Source: GCA-2688265 sp964527395
GTDB lineage: Archaea > Nanobdellota > Nanobdellia > Woesearchaeales > GW2011-AR9
Length of the DNA stretch: 64,000 nucleotides
Assembly: GCA_964527395.1 (NCBI GenBank)
Contig: CAZGQD010000003.1
Location: 1-64,000, forward strand
Reading direction: 5' to 3'
The position numbers and the translations under genes are program-made. This document shows, piece after piece, positions 7,748-16,429 of the stretch (positions within the stretch are counted from its first letter, which is position 1; each line of letters starts with the position of its first letter). The notes below the pieces were generated by a model that saw only the letters and a list, made by a program, of their open reading frames with translations, was not told where the DNA came from and did no database searches.

Positions 7748-8962
7748 CTAGAACAATGCGCTGAAAATGTTTTTGATCAGTGGAAGTAATAAGCTGAATA
7801 CTAAGACAAATAGCATAAACATACTTATTTTGTGGTAGTGCAAATCGCCGCTGTTCTTTCCTTTTAGTTTTCTTAAGAAAATCTGAGACATTTTTCCACC
7901 ATCTACAATAGGTAAAGGTAGTAAGTTGAATAAACCAATACCTAAGCTAAGTACGAATAACCATCTTGCAAAGTCAGTAAACCAACTTGTAACTTCGTAG
8001 ACTGCTCGGTTGAAACCTGTTTCGAACTCTGGCTTTAAATCAAATTCGTTGCTAATAGTTGAAATACCCAAGAATGGTTTTTCGGGGTTATCTGGGTTGT
8101 TTCCTAAAGTGATTACGAAACTGTTTTGCGTACCATCTTCTTCTATAGTTGTAACCGTAATATTTTCGCCAGGATCACTGCATTGGAGGACTGTTGCGAA
8201 GTCTTGGAAAGTTGTTGTTGCTTCATTGTTGATTGAATTAATGATGGCTTTTTCTGGGATCCCTGCTAGTTCAGTTGGCATGCCTTCGCCACTGTATGAA
8301 TCAAAAGTGAAACCTGTGTCTTCAAGCATTAGACCTTGAACTGGACTTAGGACTAGGTTAAGTAGTAAAAGGGCAACTCCCGCTAAGAGGATGTTTGCAA
8401 AAGGGCCTCCTGCCAAAATGGAATAGTTAACAATATCTTTACTTTTCTCCATTTGTTTTATGTCAGGTTCTACAAAAGCTCCAATGATTGGACCTATTAA
8501 AACAAAACCAGAGTTGTGGACTTTAATACCGTGAGCCTTTGCAACAATACCATGACCGAACTCGTGAATTAGAGCGATTACGAAAATTGCTAGAAGCCAA
8601 TGCCAGAAAGGTAATATTCCAAGGCCAGGGACGTTTACACCAGGAAGAACTAGGGCAACTCCAGATGTTGCTGCTGGTTGAATTAGAAGTTTTATGAGGT
8701 TGTGGATTAATGTGTAAGTGATTAAAATCATGCCAATAAATCCTACTCCTACACCAGTGTAACCTAAGAGTTTGATCCATTCGCCGTATTTCTTTGAAGC
8801 CAATTTCATAGCTTTGATGCCAAACTGAGTTCTAAAAAGCATGATAACTTTTGCTTGGACTTCCATTTTCTTTCGGAAATGGTAGACAATCATTGCTAGA
8901 ACTAAATAGAATAGGATTATGATCTTGTATTCTAAGAGAAATGAAGTTATACTTTCTATCAT
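7748..8962 (-). CDS. Site-2 protease family (M50) intramembrane metalloprotease
   Basis: Polytopic membrane protease (404 aa). An N-terminal membrane helix (residues ~9-27) is followed by another helix pair, the zinc-binding HEFGH at 133-137 within a membrane segment, a PDZ-like loop (~235-310) and the third-ligand motif LPLPIVDGGK near residue 355, ending in two membrane helices. The order matches RseP/S2P enzymes that cut membrane-anchored regulators. All catalytic residues appear present. It is transcribed alone, opposite to its upstream neighbours. Confidence 0.92.
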   Translation of the reverse strand: MIESITSFLLEYKIIILFYLVLAMIVYHFRKKMEVQAKVIMLFRTQFGIKAMKLASKKYGEWIKLLGYTGVGVGFIGMILITYTLIHNLIKLLIQPAATSGVALVLPGVNVPGLGILPFWHWLLAIFVIALIHEFGHGIVAKAHGIKVHNSGFVLIGPIIGAFVEPDIKQMEKSKDIVNYSILAGGPFANILLAGVALLLLNLVLSPVQGLMLEDTGFTFDSYSGEGMPTELAGIPEKAIINSINNEATTTFQDFATVLQCSDPGENITVTTIEEDGTQNSFVITLGNNPDNPEKPFLGISTISNEFDLKPEFETGFNRAVYEVTSWFTDFARWLFVLSLGIGLFNLLPLPIVDGGKMSQIFLRKLKGKNSGDLHYHKISMFMLFVLVFSLLLPLIKNIFSALF

Positions 8963-9286
8963 TAGTTTTTGGTTGTATGTTTTGCTTTATATTTGTTTTG
9001 TTTTGGTGTGTGGTTTTTTTGTTGCAAAAGGAACTATTTGTTGTTTAGATTCTTTAGAAGTTTTGTAGGTATTGGTGGCCACGCCCATTGTGGACGCAGC
9101 CAGTTGCCAATACTTTACTGAAGGAAGTATTAATTATATTGTGTTTTTGGTTTTTTAATTGTTGGTACTCTTGATGGTGGTAGAATGTTTGTATTGTATA
9201 TGTTAGAGAATAATAAAAATTGTTGAGAAAATAGTTAGTTAGAAAAAAGTTGAAAGAAAAATAATTTAAGAAAATAAATAGTTAGT
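8963..9286. other. Intergenic region with a small palindromic element
   Basis: No gene is visible in these 324 bp. At 9069-9113 the arms GTATTGG and CCAATAC enclose TGGC...GCCA, with CATTGTGGACGC in the loop. The GCCAGTTG segment resembles the GCCAGTAGG core of the larger elements at 9488, 19287, 26309 and 48997, so this may be a minimal or decayed relative. The hairpin AATACT/AGTATT follows at 9109-9130. Confidence 0.4.
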
Positions 9287-9454
9287 TTACTTTTTCTTTT
9301 TTGGTCTTAGTTTGGTTGAGCCGCCTTTGCCTCTACCTTTGATTTTACCAGCTTGAACCTTTAAAGGGTTAGCTCTAATCTTTCGTTTAGTTTTTTTATC
9401 TACGAAAATGTTTTTGAATAATCTTGCTTCTGCTTCTGGGAATTTTGTTGCCAT
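9287..9454 (-). CDS. rpl40e: Ribosomal protein L40e lacking its zinc ribbon cysteines
   Basis: A 55-residue basic protein. It begins with FPEAEARLFKNIFV and continues with RKIRANPLKVQAGKIK and LRPKKKK, the diagnostic segments of archaeal L40e in the right order. In canonical L40e two Cys-x-x-Cys pairs build a zinc ribbon. Here the positions read VDKKTK and KGRGKGGS and no cysteine is present, so this is a zinc-free variant. It is an A-site-proximal large-subunit protein. The ORF is short and easily missed by automated callers; the ATG at 9454 is the only plausible start. Confidence 0.88.
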   Translation of the reverse strand: MATKFPEAEARLFKNIFVDKKTKRKIRANPLKVQAGKIKGRGKGGSTKLRPKKKK

Positions 9455-9487
9455 TTTTTGTATACCTTTTGATTTTTCTTTTTATGA

Positions 9488-9632
9488 TTAGTCTTTGGCG
9501 CTTTGGTCAGGCCTAGTGCAAGCGTGTCCACTTCGCTTTGAATTTTTCTGATCGGAGTCAGAAAAATGCTCGTTGTTTAGGTCTTGTTTTGAGTGGAATT
9601 GCCAGCAGATGGACTGTAGCGCCAATGACTAA
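9488..9632. repeat. Nested palindromic element, copy E1
   Basis: Terminal arms TTAGTC-t-TTGGCGCT and AGCGCCAA-t-GACTAA pair with one mismatch. Inside are the family core GTCAG...GCAaGCGTGTCC, an internal hairpin TTTTTCTGA/TCAGAAAAA, TGCTCGTTG, and TGGAATTGCCAGcAG. Stem sequences differ from other copies while pairing is kept. It lies between the L40e and eIF-5A genes. Confidence 0.7.
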
Positions 9633-9662
9633 GGTTTTCTTCTTTTTGGTTGATGAGTATGA

Positions 9663-10058
9663 TTATTTAACTTGCTTCATAACTTTTTTGCCCATTAGAG
9701 CCCAATATAGTACGTTTACGCCTTCAGTTACTTGACCCTGAAGTTCTGATGGAATGTCTAAATCGAAGGTTTCGAAACTTTCGCCATCCATAATGCTTGC
9801 TGAGTTACCGTTGATTGATAAAACTTGAGCAGTTCTTTTTTCGATTACAGGAGCCTCGATTTTATCGTGACCAGGCATCATAATGTTTCTTTTCTTGTTG
9901 TCTAGTAATCCTACTGCGGTTAAGTTTACTTTAGCGTGACCGTGTTTTCCAGGTCTTGAAACTGAAATGTCAGTTACTTTACATGCAAAGTTGTCGATAA
10001 TACAAGAATCACCTTTCTTTAGATGTCCTACAGTTACTAATTTTCTTTCATCTGTCAT
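9663..10058 (-). CDS. eif5A: Translation factor aIF-5A
   Basis: Hypusine- or deoxyhypusine-carrying elongation factor that relieves ribosome stalling, for example at polyproline. At 131 aa it has the N-terminal SH3-like barrel with the modification loop PGKHGHAK (the first Lys is the modified residue), LLDNKKRNIMMPGHDKIEAP, and a C-terminal OB fold. The start has AGGTG upstream, and a TATA box lies further upstream near 10110. Confidence 0.95.
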   Translation of the reverse strand: MTDERKLVTVGHLKKGDSCIIDNFACKVTDISVSRPGKHGHAKVNLTAVGLLDNKKRNIMMPGHDKIEAPVIEKRTAQVLSINGNSASIMDGESFETFDLDIPSELQGQVTEGVNVLYWALMGKKVMKQVK

Positions 10059-10236
10059 AATAATACACCTTTTATAGCTTGATTTATAGATTTTAGGGCT
10101 TTTCTTTATAAAGGTAATGTTTGATTTGTGTTTAGAATAGGCTTGGTTTTAGTAATTTAAGCTTGTTGGTTTGGTTTTTTCATGTTTTGAGGTGGATTTA
10201 TATATGGGATTTGCTTAGTTTTTGATAGGGATTTTG

Positions 10237-13200
10237 ATGGTTAAGAAAGAAGGTTATGGTCACACTTTTACTAAAGTTAGGTTAAAAAGGCTTCATAAAG
10301 GAGATCGTTGGGATAAAAAAGAAGTAATTTTTTGTTTAGATTGGCTTGCTGCTGAACATAAATATGCAGAAGATTTGCTTGAAGATGTAAATAATATAGA
10401 AAAAGAGGAAGTTTCTGATAGAAAAAAGGAAATTCGTAAAGCAGTAAAAGTTCTTAAGTATATAGCAAGAAGTGAAAGAAGAGTACATCCTAAATTGATT
10501 TCTATCAATAAAAAGTTGAAAAAATTAGGAATGGATTTAGGGCCAAAATCAAAATTGATCCAAGAATTTAAGGAAATTAGAGATGATTTGAATCTTGCTG
10601 ATCGTTTTATATTTAAATATAGTTCTGAATATGAGGGATTACTTGCTCAAGATTTACATGAAATTGAAGAAACTGCTATATCTGAAGCAAAATTGCAGAC
10701 AAAAGAGAGAATGAGAAGTTCTTTTGGAAAGCAAAAAAATTTAGAAAGATTAGAAGAAAAGTTTCATGGGTTTATTGAAAAAATTCAAAAAGATGTGAAG
10801 GATCTTGATAAATGGGTTAAAAGTTTAGTAGTTTCTTTAGAGAGAGTTAAAAGAGTAGTTGAAGAGTATAACAAGACTACTGAAGAAGGTTCTAATGAAT
10901 TGTACGAAGCAGGAATAAGACTTTTGCATAATAAGAGATTTCCAGTTAATAGATATAAAACAGAATCTAAGTTTTTAGCTTATCGTTTAAGTGAATTGAA
11001 AAGAATATCTCGTGATCAGAGATTAACATCTGCATCTTTTTTTGGAACTGTTTTGCCAGATTTGGCTGAGAAAGGTCTGGTAAATGAAGAATATTGGAGA
11101 GATATTTATCGGCTAATTGATCTTGATAGTGAGAAATGCTTATTTTTAAGCCTAGTTAAGGCTTTTTTGAGTTTAGATGTTCTTGTTTCTAATGGGAAAA
11201 TATCTTGGGATGAAGCAATAAAAGGAATGCTAAGGGTAGGTGAATTAGGAGGGGAAGGATTAAGTGGATTTTTAGATAAAACATTTGTTGAGTTAGTGAA
11301 ACTTTCTAGTTATAGAAGAATTAGTTTTGAACAAGTAGTTGAATCGACAATAGAACTTTCTAGATCAAAAGAAGAGTCGTCTTTTTTGTTTAGAGATAAA
11401 AAATTGGAGTTAATAGTTCATTTGATAAATACGGGAAATTTGACTGTTGATAAAATTATTAGAGATATGCTTAGGTTAAAAGGAAGTTTAAATTTTGGTG
11501 GTCGCCAAGAATTATTTTCAAGAACTTTACCATTAGCAGTTCAGTTAGTTGAAGCAAAAAAGGTAAGTTGGGACAGTATAGTAAAAGGACTTTTGAATAT
11601 ATCAAAGAGAAGTAAAGTTGATGGGGTTTTGTTGTATAAATATATTATTCCTAGCTTAATACTTTTAGTTTTTTCGGGAAAAATGTCTTGGGATGAGGAT
11701 TCAATAGTTATTCCAAAATTATTAGAATTAGTTAGACCTAACAGAAGAGAAGTTTTTGGACAGTTTTTTTTTAATATGGTTCAGAAAGGGTTTGTTCAAA
11801 GCAAAGAAGATTGGGAAAATATGGATAAGATGTTAGCTAATCCAGATGTAGAAATAAAATCCTATGAACAATTAATGTCTTTTTTGATGGTAGTTTGTTT
11901 AGATATAAAACAAATGAAAAAACCTTTGAAGAATTTGATTGCAAATTTACTTACGAAGAGTATTCCCATAAGACCAGCAGCTGTAGAATCGCAGCATCAT
12001 AGAGTTGAATCTTTTTTTAATTTTGTTTTGGAAGAAAAAAATTTAGATTCAGAAACAAAATATTTGATTAGAAAAGTAGCTAGTATGTTACCGATTGGAA
12101 GAAAAGAAGATTTGTTTAATCTGATCAGAGGTGAATCTGTTGTGTTAAAAAATATGTCTTCAGGTTTGTTAAGTGGTATTAGATTAAAGATTCATAATAA
12201 TCCAGGAAAAGAAGATATTAAGGTAATCTTTGAATATTTGAAATTCTTAGATACAGGAGATATTACTGGTTTTAAGAGAAAATGTATGATTAGTTCTAAT
12301 TATAATTTGCAAATAATAGATTTTGATGCTGTTTTGAAAGCAAGAATGGTTTTAAAAAGAGATACAAAAGAAATTGCAGAATCTTTGTTGATTCATCTAA
12401 AAAGTATTTTTTTAGATAAGGGAGGAAATTTTGATCAAAATTTAAGAAAATTTAAAAGAATTGTTCCCGAAGAAGTTCTTGGCAGCAAAAAGTGGAAAAA
12501 TTTTAGTGGGTGGCTTGAAAGAATCTCAAAACATATTGATTCTGGAGATTTTTTAGGAATTGCTAAGATAATTGGACATTGTAGAAGAGATTTACATAAA
12601 TTGAGGAGTACCGCAAAAGGAAATTTTAGCAATGAATTATATTATTTTGATTTGTTTTTGGAGAATTTAGAGAAATTAGTTTATGCTGAGTTGAATACTG
12701 GAAAAGATGTTGAGACTTTTGAAGAATTTGAAGCGAATCTGTTTCATATTGAACAGTTGTTGAATTCTGTTATTTATAGCAATATGGGAGCACTTAAGAC
12801 TTGGCTGAAAAATGAAGAAGGACATTATGTTGATAAAAAGGGCAAAGTTGTAGGGATCGCTGATAGGGTTCAGATTGAAGTTAAGTGTGAGACTAGTTTT
12901 CAAAAGGGTTTGCTTAAGTTGAAGAAGTATTTTGTTTATAAAGAAAAGGATGTGCATGAAGGGTCACTTAATGCTGTGATTGAAGCACTGAACCTGATAC
13001 AAAAAGGAATTGATTTGTTCTCTGAAGCAGTAATATCTGAGTTGAGGGGACTTATTGAAGACCGTGTTGGTGATGTGTCTAATAAGGAGGAAGTTGTAGA
13101 GGATTTTGTGGCGCCGTTCTATAAAACTGGAGCAATATATTTGCTTGGTGAATTGTCTGCTAAGTTGCTTAACTTTTTGACTGGTGGAGAAGGATTAATT

Positions 13201-14523
13201 GTGTGCAATGGGAAGGCATGGGGAAAGGTTAGGATTGTTAGGAATTCAACAGACGTTGCTAAATTTAGATCAGGAGAAGTGTTCATTGCTCAAAATCCAA
13301 CGCCAGAAGTGAACGTAGCTATGATAGCAGCTAGTGCGATTATAACTCAAGAGGGGGGCTCGACTTCGCATGCAGCAATGATTGCTAGAGAGCATAAAGT
13401 GCCTTGTATTGTAGCTAAAGCTAGAGCATGTAGTGATTTCAAAACTGGAGATTATGTGATTGTTGATGCTGACAAAGGTGTTATTGAGAAAATTTCTAAA
13501 AGTCGTTTTTTGGAGTTGCCGGAGGCTGTTACTGTTCAGACTGTGCAAGCGGAATTGAAGGAGCTGTCACTACTTAATTTGTTTCCAATGAGTTATTTAG
13601 AAGGGTTCTTGAGAAAGCGTGGTTTGAAGCATGTTGTTTATTTAGATGAAAGTTCAGATGTTAATCTTGTTGGTGGTAAGGCGATAAACCTTTTTCGTTT
13701 GAGGAAGATTAAGGGTTTGAATGTACCAAATGGGTTTACAGTGACAGTTAGCGCTTTTGTTAAAACAATATTGCATAATTATGGATATTTGAGTACTCGC
13801 TTAGTTAATTATGCCAAAATGTCTGAGAAGCAAATTGAAAATGTGTTTTTAGGTTTAGAAATACCTTCTGAGATTGAGAAAGAGATCAAAGCTGCTTATG
13901 CGGGGATTGGAAGAGGATATGTTTCAATTAGAAGTTCTGCAACTACAGAAGATACTGCGGATTCTACATTTGCTGGATTACATAGCAGTTATTTGTTTCG
14001 ACGTGGGATTTCTTTGGTGCTTAGGAACATTAAGAAATGTTGGGCTTCACTTTATACAGCAAGAGCAGTTAAGCATAGACATAAGTTAGCTGTTGAAGAG
14101 AAAAAGGCGAAAATGGCAGTTGTAGTCCAGAAAATGGTCTATGCAGATTATTCTGGAGTAGTTTATACAGAAATTACTGAGAGATTTAGCTATTATGTTA
14201 AGGCTAAGGGTGGAATTCCTAAGAAGAAGTGGGTTGTTAGATCGAAGGATAAGATGAAATTGGAAGTTGTATCTGGGAGTGGAGAGGATCTTGTTTCTGG
14301 GAGAAAGACGCCGATGATATTTGTGGTTGACAAAAGTGGTTTAGAGTTTGAACAGATAAGTGGGAGAGTTAGGAAAGATTTTGACAAGGTAATTAGTGAT
14401 GTGATTAAGGCTTCTTTATTGATTGAGAGAAAATATTTTGGTCTTTCTCAAGATATTGAGTTTTGTGTGAAGAAAGGAAAGTTGTATATTTTGCAAACAA
14501 GGAATATTGCTGTTAGTGAGTAG
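10237..14523 (+). CDS. Giant protein: helical repeats + phosphohistidine domain + C-terminal ATP-grasp domain
   Basis: About 1428 aa. Residues 1-~900 are helical and match no family I know; between ~310 and ~510 a ~42-residue repeat recurs with the signature (K/R)(I/V)SWDxxxKGxL (variants at KKVSWDSIVKG, GKISWDEAIKG, GNLTVDKIIRD). Residues ~1000-1110 are a PEP-utiliser mobile domain with the catalytic His in GGSTSHAAMIAR (His ~1045). Residues ~1125-1428 are a complete PPDK/PEP-synthase ATP-grasp domain with SIRSSATTED and FAG. The PEP/pyruvate barrel is absent. The order His domain then ATP-grasp is that of plant glucan, water dikinase, not PEP synthase. I infer a dikinase-type phosphotransferase of unknown substrate. 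The start is ATG 10237; TTG 10222 is possible. Confidence 0.8.
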   Translation: MVKKEGYGHTFTKVRLKRLHKGDRWDKKEVIFCLDWLAAEHKYAEDLLEDVNNIEKEEVSDRKKEIRKAVKVLKYIARSERRVHPKLISINKKLKKLGMDLGPKSKLIQEFKEIRDDLNLADRFIFKYSSEYEGLLAQDLHEIEETAISEAKLQTKERMRSSFGKQKNLERLEEKFHGFIEKIQKDVKDLDKWVKSLVVSLERVKRVVEEYNKTTEEGSNELYEAGIRLLHNKRFPVNRYKTESKFLAYRLSELKRISRDQRLTSASFFGTVLPDLAEKGLVNEEYWRDIYRLIDLDSEKCLFLSLVKAFLSLDVLVSNGKISWDEAIKGMLRVGELGGEGLSGFLDKTFVELVKLSSYRRISFEQVVESTIELSRSKEESSFLFRDKKLELIVHLINTGNLTVDKIIRDMLRLKGSLNFGGRQELFSRTLPLAVQLVEAKKVSWDSIVKGLLNISKRSKVDGVLLYKYIIPSLILLVFSGKMSWDEDSIVIPKLLELVRPNRREVFGQFFFNMVQKGFVQSKEDWENMDKMLANPDVEIKSYEQLMSFLMVVCLDIKQMKKPLKNLIANLLTKSIPIRPAAVESQHHRVESFFNFVLEEKNLDSETKYLIRKVASMLPIGRKEDLFNLIRGESVVLKNMSSGLLSGIRLKIHNNPGKEDIKVIFEYLKFLDTGDITGFKRKCMISSNYNLQIIDFDAVLKARMVLKRDTKEIAESLLIHLKSIFLDKGGNFDQNLRKFKRIVPEEVLGSKKWKNFSGWLERISKHIDSGDFLGIAKIIGHCRRDLHKLRSTAKGNFSNELYYFDLFLENLEKLVYAELNTGKDVETFEEFEANLFHIEQLLNSVIYSNMGALKTWLKNEEGHYVDKKGKVVGIADRVQIEVKCETSFQKGLLKLKKYFVYKEKDVHEGSLNAVIEALNLIQKGIDLFSEAVISELRGLIEDRVGDVSNKEEVVEDFVAPFYKTGAIYLLGELSAKLLNFLTGGEGLIVCNGKAWGKVRIVRNSTDVAKFRSGEVFIAQNPTPEVNVAMIAASAIITQEGGSTSHAAMIAREHKVPCIVAKARACSDFKTGDYVIVDADKGVIEKISKSRFLELPEAVTVQTVQAELKELSLLNLFPMSYLEGFLRKRGLKHVVYLDESSDVNLVGGKAINLFRLRKIKGLNVPNGFTVTVSAFVKTILHNYGYLSTRLVNYAKMSEKQIENVFLGLEIPSEIEKEIKAAYAGIGRGYVSIRSSATTEDTADSTFAGLHSSYLFRRGISLVLRNIKKCWASLYTARAVKHRHKLAVEEKKAKMAVVVQKMVYADYSGVVYTEITERFSYYVKAKGGIPKKKWVVRSKDKMKLEVVSGSGEDLVSGRKTPMIFVVDKSGLEFEQISGRVRKDFDKVISDVIKASLLIERKYFGLSQDIEFCVKKGKLYILQTRNIAVSE

Positions 14524-14595
14524 GAAATGATAATAAAAATAGTTATTATTTAGTATAGAAGGATATTTATAGTTTAATTATTTTGGTTTTTTAAT

Positions 14596-15054
14596 ATGGG
14601 AATAGATTATTTTGTGGGAGATATAGTTGAATTTCGAGGTCGAGGATATTTTGTAGCAGGTATAGATTCAAGTAAGGAAAGACCAATTGCTTTAGATCAT
14701 AGGTTGGGGACAGAAATGGATGATGTGCCTTTAGATTGTGGTTTTGTAACTTCAGGAGATATAAGATTGCTTGTTGAAGGAGATAGAGAGTATGGAGCTG
14801 GACATCAGAAGGCAAAATATGGTTTTTATGGAGTTAAGTCGGAAATATTGCTTTCTGGAGGTATTGGTGAGCCAATTGATGGTGTTTATCCAATAGTTGA
14901 TGAACATGGAGCAGTTGTTTTTGACCATAATGGAATAGAAGTAGATTCAAGTGATTCTTCTTGGAACTATAACGATGCTACTGAAACAATTGGAGATGGA
15001 GAAGTTGATAATGACAGAGGAGATCGTCCAGAGTGGGATTACTTTCTAGTTTAA
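14596..15054 (+). CDS. Hypothetical acidic protein (152 aa)
   Basis: Unknown family. An N-terminal beta-rich segment (YFVGDIVEFRGRGYFVAGID) resembles a small barrel; the C-terminal ~40 residues are Asp/Asn rich and probably disordered. The TATA box TTTATAG lies 29 bp upstream, so the transcript is probably leaderless. It converges on the histone gene. Confidence 0.65.
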   Translation: MGIDYFVGDIVEFRGRGYFVAGIDSSKERPIALDHRLGTEMDDVPLDCGFVTSGDIRLLVEGDREYGAGHQKAKYGFYGVKSEILLSGGIGEPIDGVYPIVDEHGAVVFDHNGIEVDSSDSSWNYNDATETIGDGEVDNDRGDRPEWDYFLV

Positions 15055-15098
15055 GATTAGTTTGTTTAGAGAAATTAAAATGAAGGAAAAATAAAGAA

Positions 15099-15314
15099 TT
15101 AGTTGTCTTCAGCTGCCATTTCTATGTCTCGTTCAGTTACAGTTTTTCTACCTGCATGCTGAGCATATTTTTTAGCAACTTTAGCAATAGTTAAAGCTCT
15201 TTGTTCGACTACTTCAGCCAATGCGCCTCTAGCACCTTCAGAGATTCTGGAAGCACCAATGTCTCTTAGAACTTTTTCCATAGCGTTTAAAGAAAGAAAT
15301 CTTGGTTTTGTCAT
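15099..15314 (-). CDS. Archaeal histone
   Basis: A 71-residue histone-fold protein of the HMf type that wraps DNA. Helix 1 (LNAMEKVLRDIGA), Arg in RISEGAR, a long helix 2 (ALAEVVEQRALTIAKVAKKYAQHA) and the AGRKTVTERDIEMA segment before helix 3 are all present. The start at 15314 is preceded by AGGTG with 6-nt spacing; a GTG 9 nt upstream overlaps that site and is not used. No N- or C-terminal tail extension. Confidence 0.96.
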   Translation of the reverse strand: MTKPRFLSLNAMEKVLRDIGASRISEGARGALAEVVEQRALTIAKVAKKYAQHAGRKTVTERDIEMAAEDN

Positions 15315-15348
15315 GTTTTTCACCTGCTTGTTTGTTGTCTGTATTCAT

Positions 15349-15438
15349 GGAAAGTGATACTTATGAAAATCAAAGAGATTTTCAACATTTGTTTCTCACA
15401 AACTTTCCAGTCGCAGAATTAAAATTCTGCATTTTGGA
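15349..15438. repeat. Palindromic two-hairpin module in the histone promoter region
   Basis: GGAAAGT (15349) pairs with ACTTTCC, enclosing the hairpin GAAAATC-aaaga-GATTTTC. A second hairpin GCAGAATT/AATTCTGC follows after CAGTC. The segment TTTCCAGTCGC plus the AATT hairpin recurs in similar form at 63699-63742, which identifies it as a dispersed module. Confidence 0.55.
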
Positions 15439-15504
15439 AAAGAAGGTCAAAATGGTCTTCTTTTCCTGTTTAGAGGTAATATTTGCCGGTATTTAAGGTT
15501 TACG

Positions 15505-15700
15505 GACAATTTTGGGTGATTTAGGCGAAAAGGGGGCTGTTTTGGTGGTTATTTGGCAAAAGAAGGTCATTTTGGCTGATTTAGGTGAAAAGAAGGTAGT
15601 TCTTGGTCGATTTGAGGGGAAAGGAGGTCAAAATAGTTGATTTAGGTGAAAAGAAGGTTATTTTGGAGGTTATTTGGCAAAAGGAAGCTGTTTTGGTTGG
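15505..15700. repeat. Degenerate tandem repeat, ~31-bp unit, about 6 copies
   Basis: The unit approximates TTTAGGTGAAAAGAAGGT then YATTTTGGYTGA. Copies vary at several positions, there are no unique spacers, and 31 bp is not a multiple of three. It is therefore neither a CRISPR array nor coding. A related array with ~30-bp units lies at 41390-41620. Confidence 0.6.
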
Positions 15701-15708
15701 AAGGGAGG

Positions 15709-16038
15709 TTAAATAATAGTGATTTGCATTTTGTTTTTTGCACTTGGTTCGATAATGATTTCTTGACCTTTTTTTAGTTGTAAGAATTCTGTGATTCTTT
15801 TTGGGATTTTTACATCTAATGAGGTGCCAGAAGTTCCAATTTTGCTTCTTCTAGCTAAACCAAATAAGCCTAGTTCTTTTGATTTTTGTTCTATTTTTTC
15901 ACTAGCATCTGATTCAAAGATTGTTTCGTTGCAACTTTTGCAAACTAGAGCTTCAAAGTAGCCTAATGATACACCAAATAAATTGTATTCTACTTGCTTT
16001 TTTTGCATTTTTGATTTTTCGCATGTTGGACATTCCAT
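15709..16038 (-). CDS. YgiT-type zinc-finger + AbrB-fold antitoxin
   Basis: Second gene of a toxin-antitoxin operon (109 aa). The N-terminal zinc finger has CPTC and CKSC pairs with the YgiT/MqsA layout (ECPTCxKSKM...YFEALVCKSC). The C-terminal half (TSLDVKIPKRITEFLQLKKGQEIIIEP) is a SpoVT/AbrB-like swapped-hairpin DNA-binding domain instead of the HTH of MqsA. It presumably neutralises the upstream DUF4258 protein and represses the operon. It starts 5 nt after the toxin stop, with AGGT overlapping that stop codon. Confidence 0.75.
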   Translation of the reverse strand: MECPTCEKSKMQKKQVEYNLFGVSLGYFEALVCKSCNETIFESDASEKIEQKSKELGLFGLARRSKIGTSGTSLDVKIPKRITEFLQLKKGQEIIIEPSAKNKMQITII

Positions 16039-16043
16039 TTTAA

Positions 16044-16256
16044 TTACCTGTTTAGGAAAACTGTTTTGATTAGATATTTGTTGTTAAGTTTTTTGTATGC
16101 TACTGAAAAGTACCCATATTTTGTTAGTAGACCATCTGTTTGTTGAAATTTTGAACCTCGATTAATAGCATCACATATTTGTAAAATAGATATGCCTTCT
16201 ATTGACATTTTGTCTTGGGCATGTTTTGTGATCATGAGATCTTTTTTTGTAACCAT
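16044..16256 (-). CDS. DUF4258-family putative RNase toxin (MqsR-like)
   Basis: A 70-residue protein opening with MITKHAQDKMSIEGISILQICDAI, the hallmark of DUF4258, related to RelE/MqsR-type ribonuclease folds, and ending in a C-terminal strand with KYLIKTVFLNR. Pairing with a YgiT-type antitoxin immediately downstream, in toxin-first order, is the arrangement of mqsRA. The motif-bearing promoter region is at 16335-16426. Confidence 0.72.
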   Translation of the reverse strand: MVTKKDLMITKHAQDKMSIEGISILQICDAINRGSKFQQTDGLLTKYGYFSVAYKKLNNKYLIKTVFLNR

Positions 16257-16351
16257 TCTTTTGACCCATTATGCGCATAAATACGTCTTTATACTTAAAT
16301 CTTTCTTTTTGGGAAAGTTCTTTTTAGAATTATTTACTGATTAATATACTT

Positions 16352-16426
16352 TGTCCGCGAGCAGAGCTCTTGGGACTTGGTTCATTGCATTCACCAAGTG
16401 TCCGCACCTGACCAGTGGGTAGTGGC
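16352..16426 (-). promoter_or_regulatory. Promoter motif copy 2, interrupted by a 40-bp hairpin insertion with 7-bp target duplication
   Basis: Read on the minus strand, GCCACTACCCACTGGTCA and GCGGACA (16399-16405) are followed by a 40-bp two-hairpin insert (16359-16398) and then a second GCGGACA (16352-16358) and the TATA-like AAGTATATTAA. Removing the insert and one GCGGACA restores the arrangement seen at 672, 25753 and 51359. The insert contains CTTGG...CCAAG and GAGC/GCTC hairpins. It precedes the toxin-antitoxin operon. Confidence 0.65.
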
Positions 16427-16429
16427 TTT

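Noticed and set aside
9488..9632. Self-cleaving ribozyme (hammerhead, twister or HDV type) for the E elements
   Set aside because: The required conserved cores were not found in any copy.
15505..15700. Possible CRISPR array
   Set aside because: Units abut without unique spacers and are too degenerate; no cas genes are nearby. The Cas4-like nuclease at 24878 is not adjacent.
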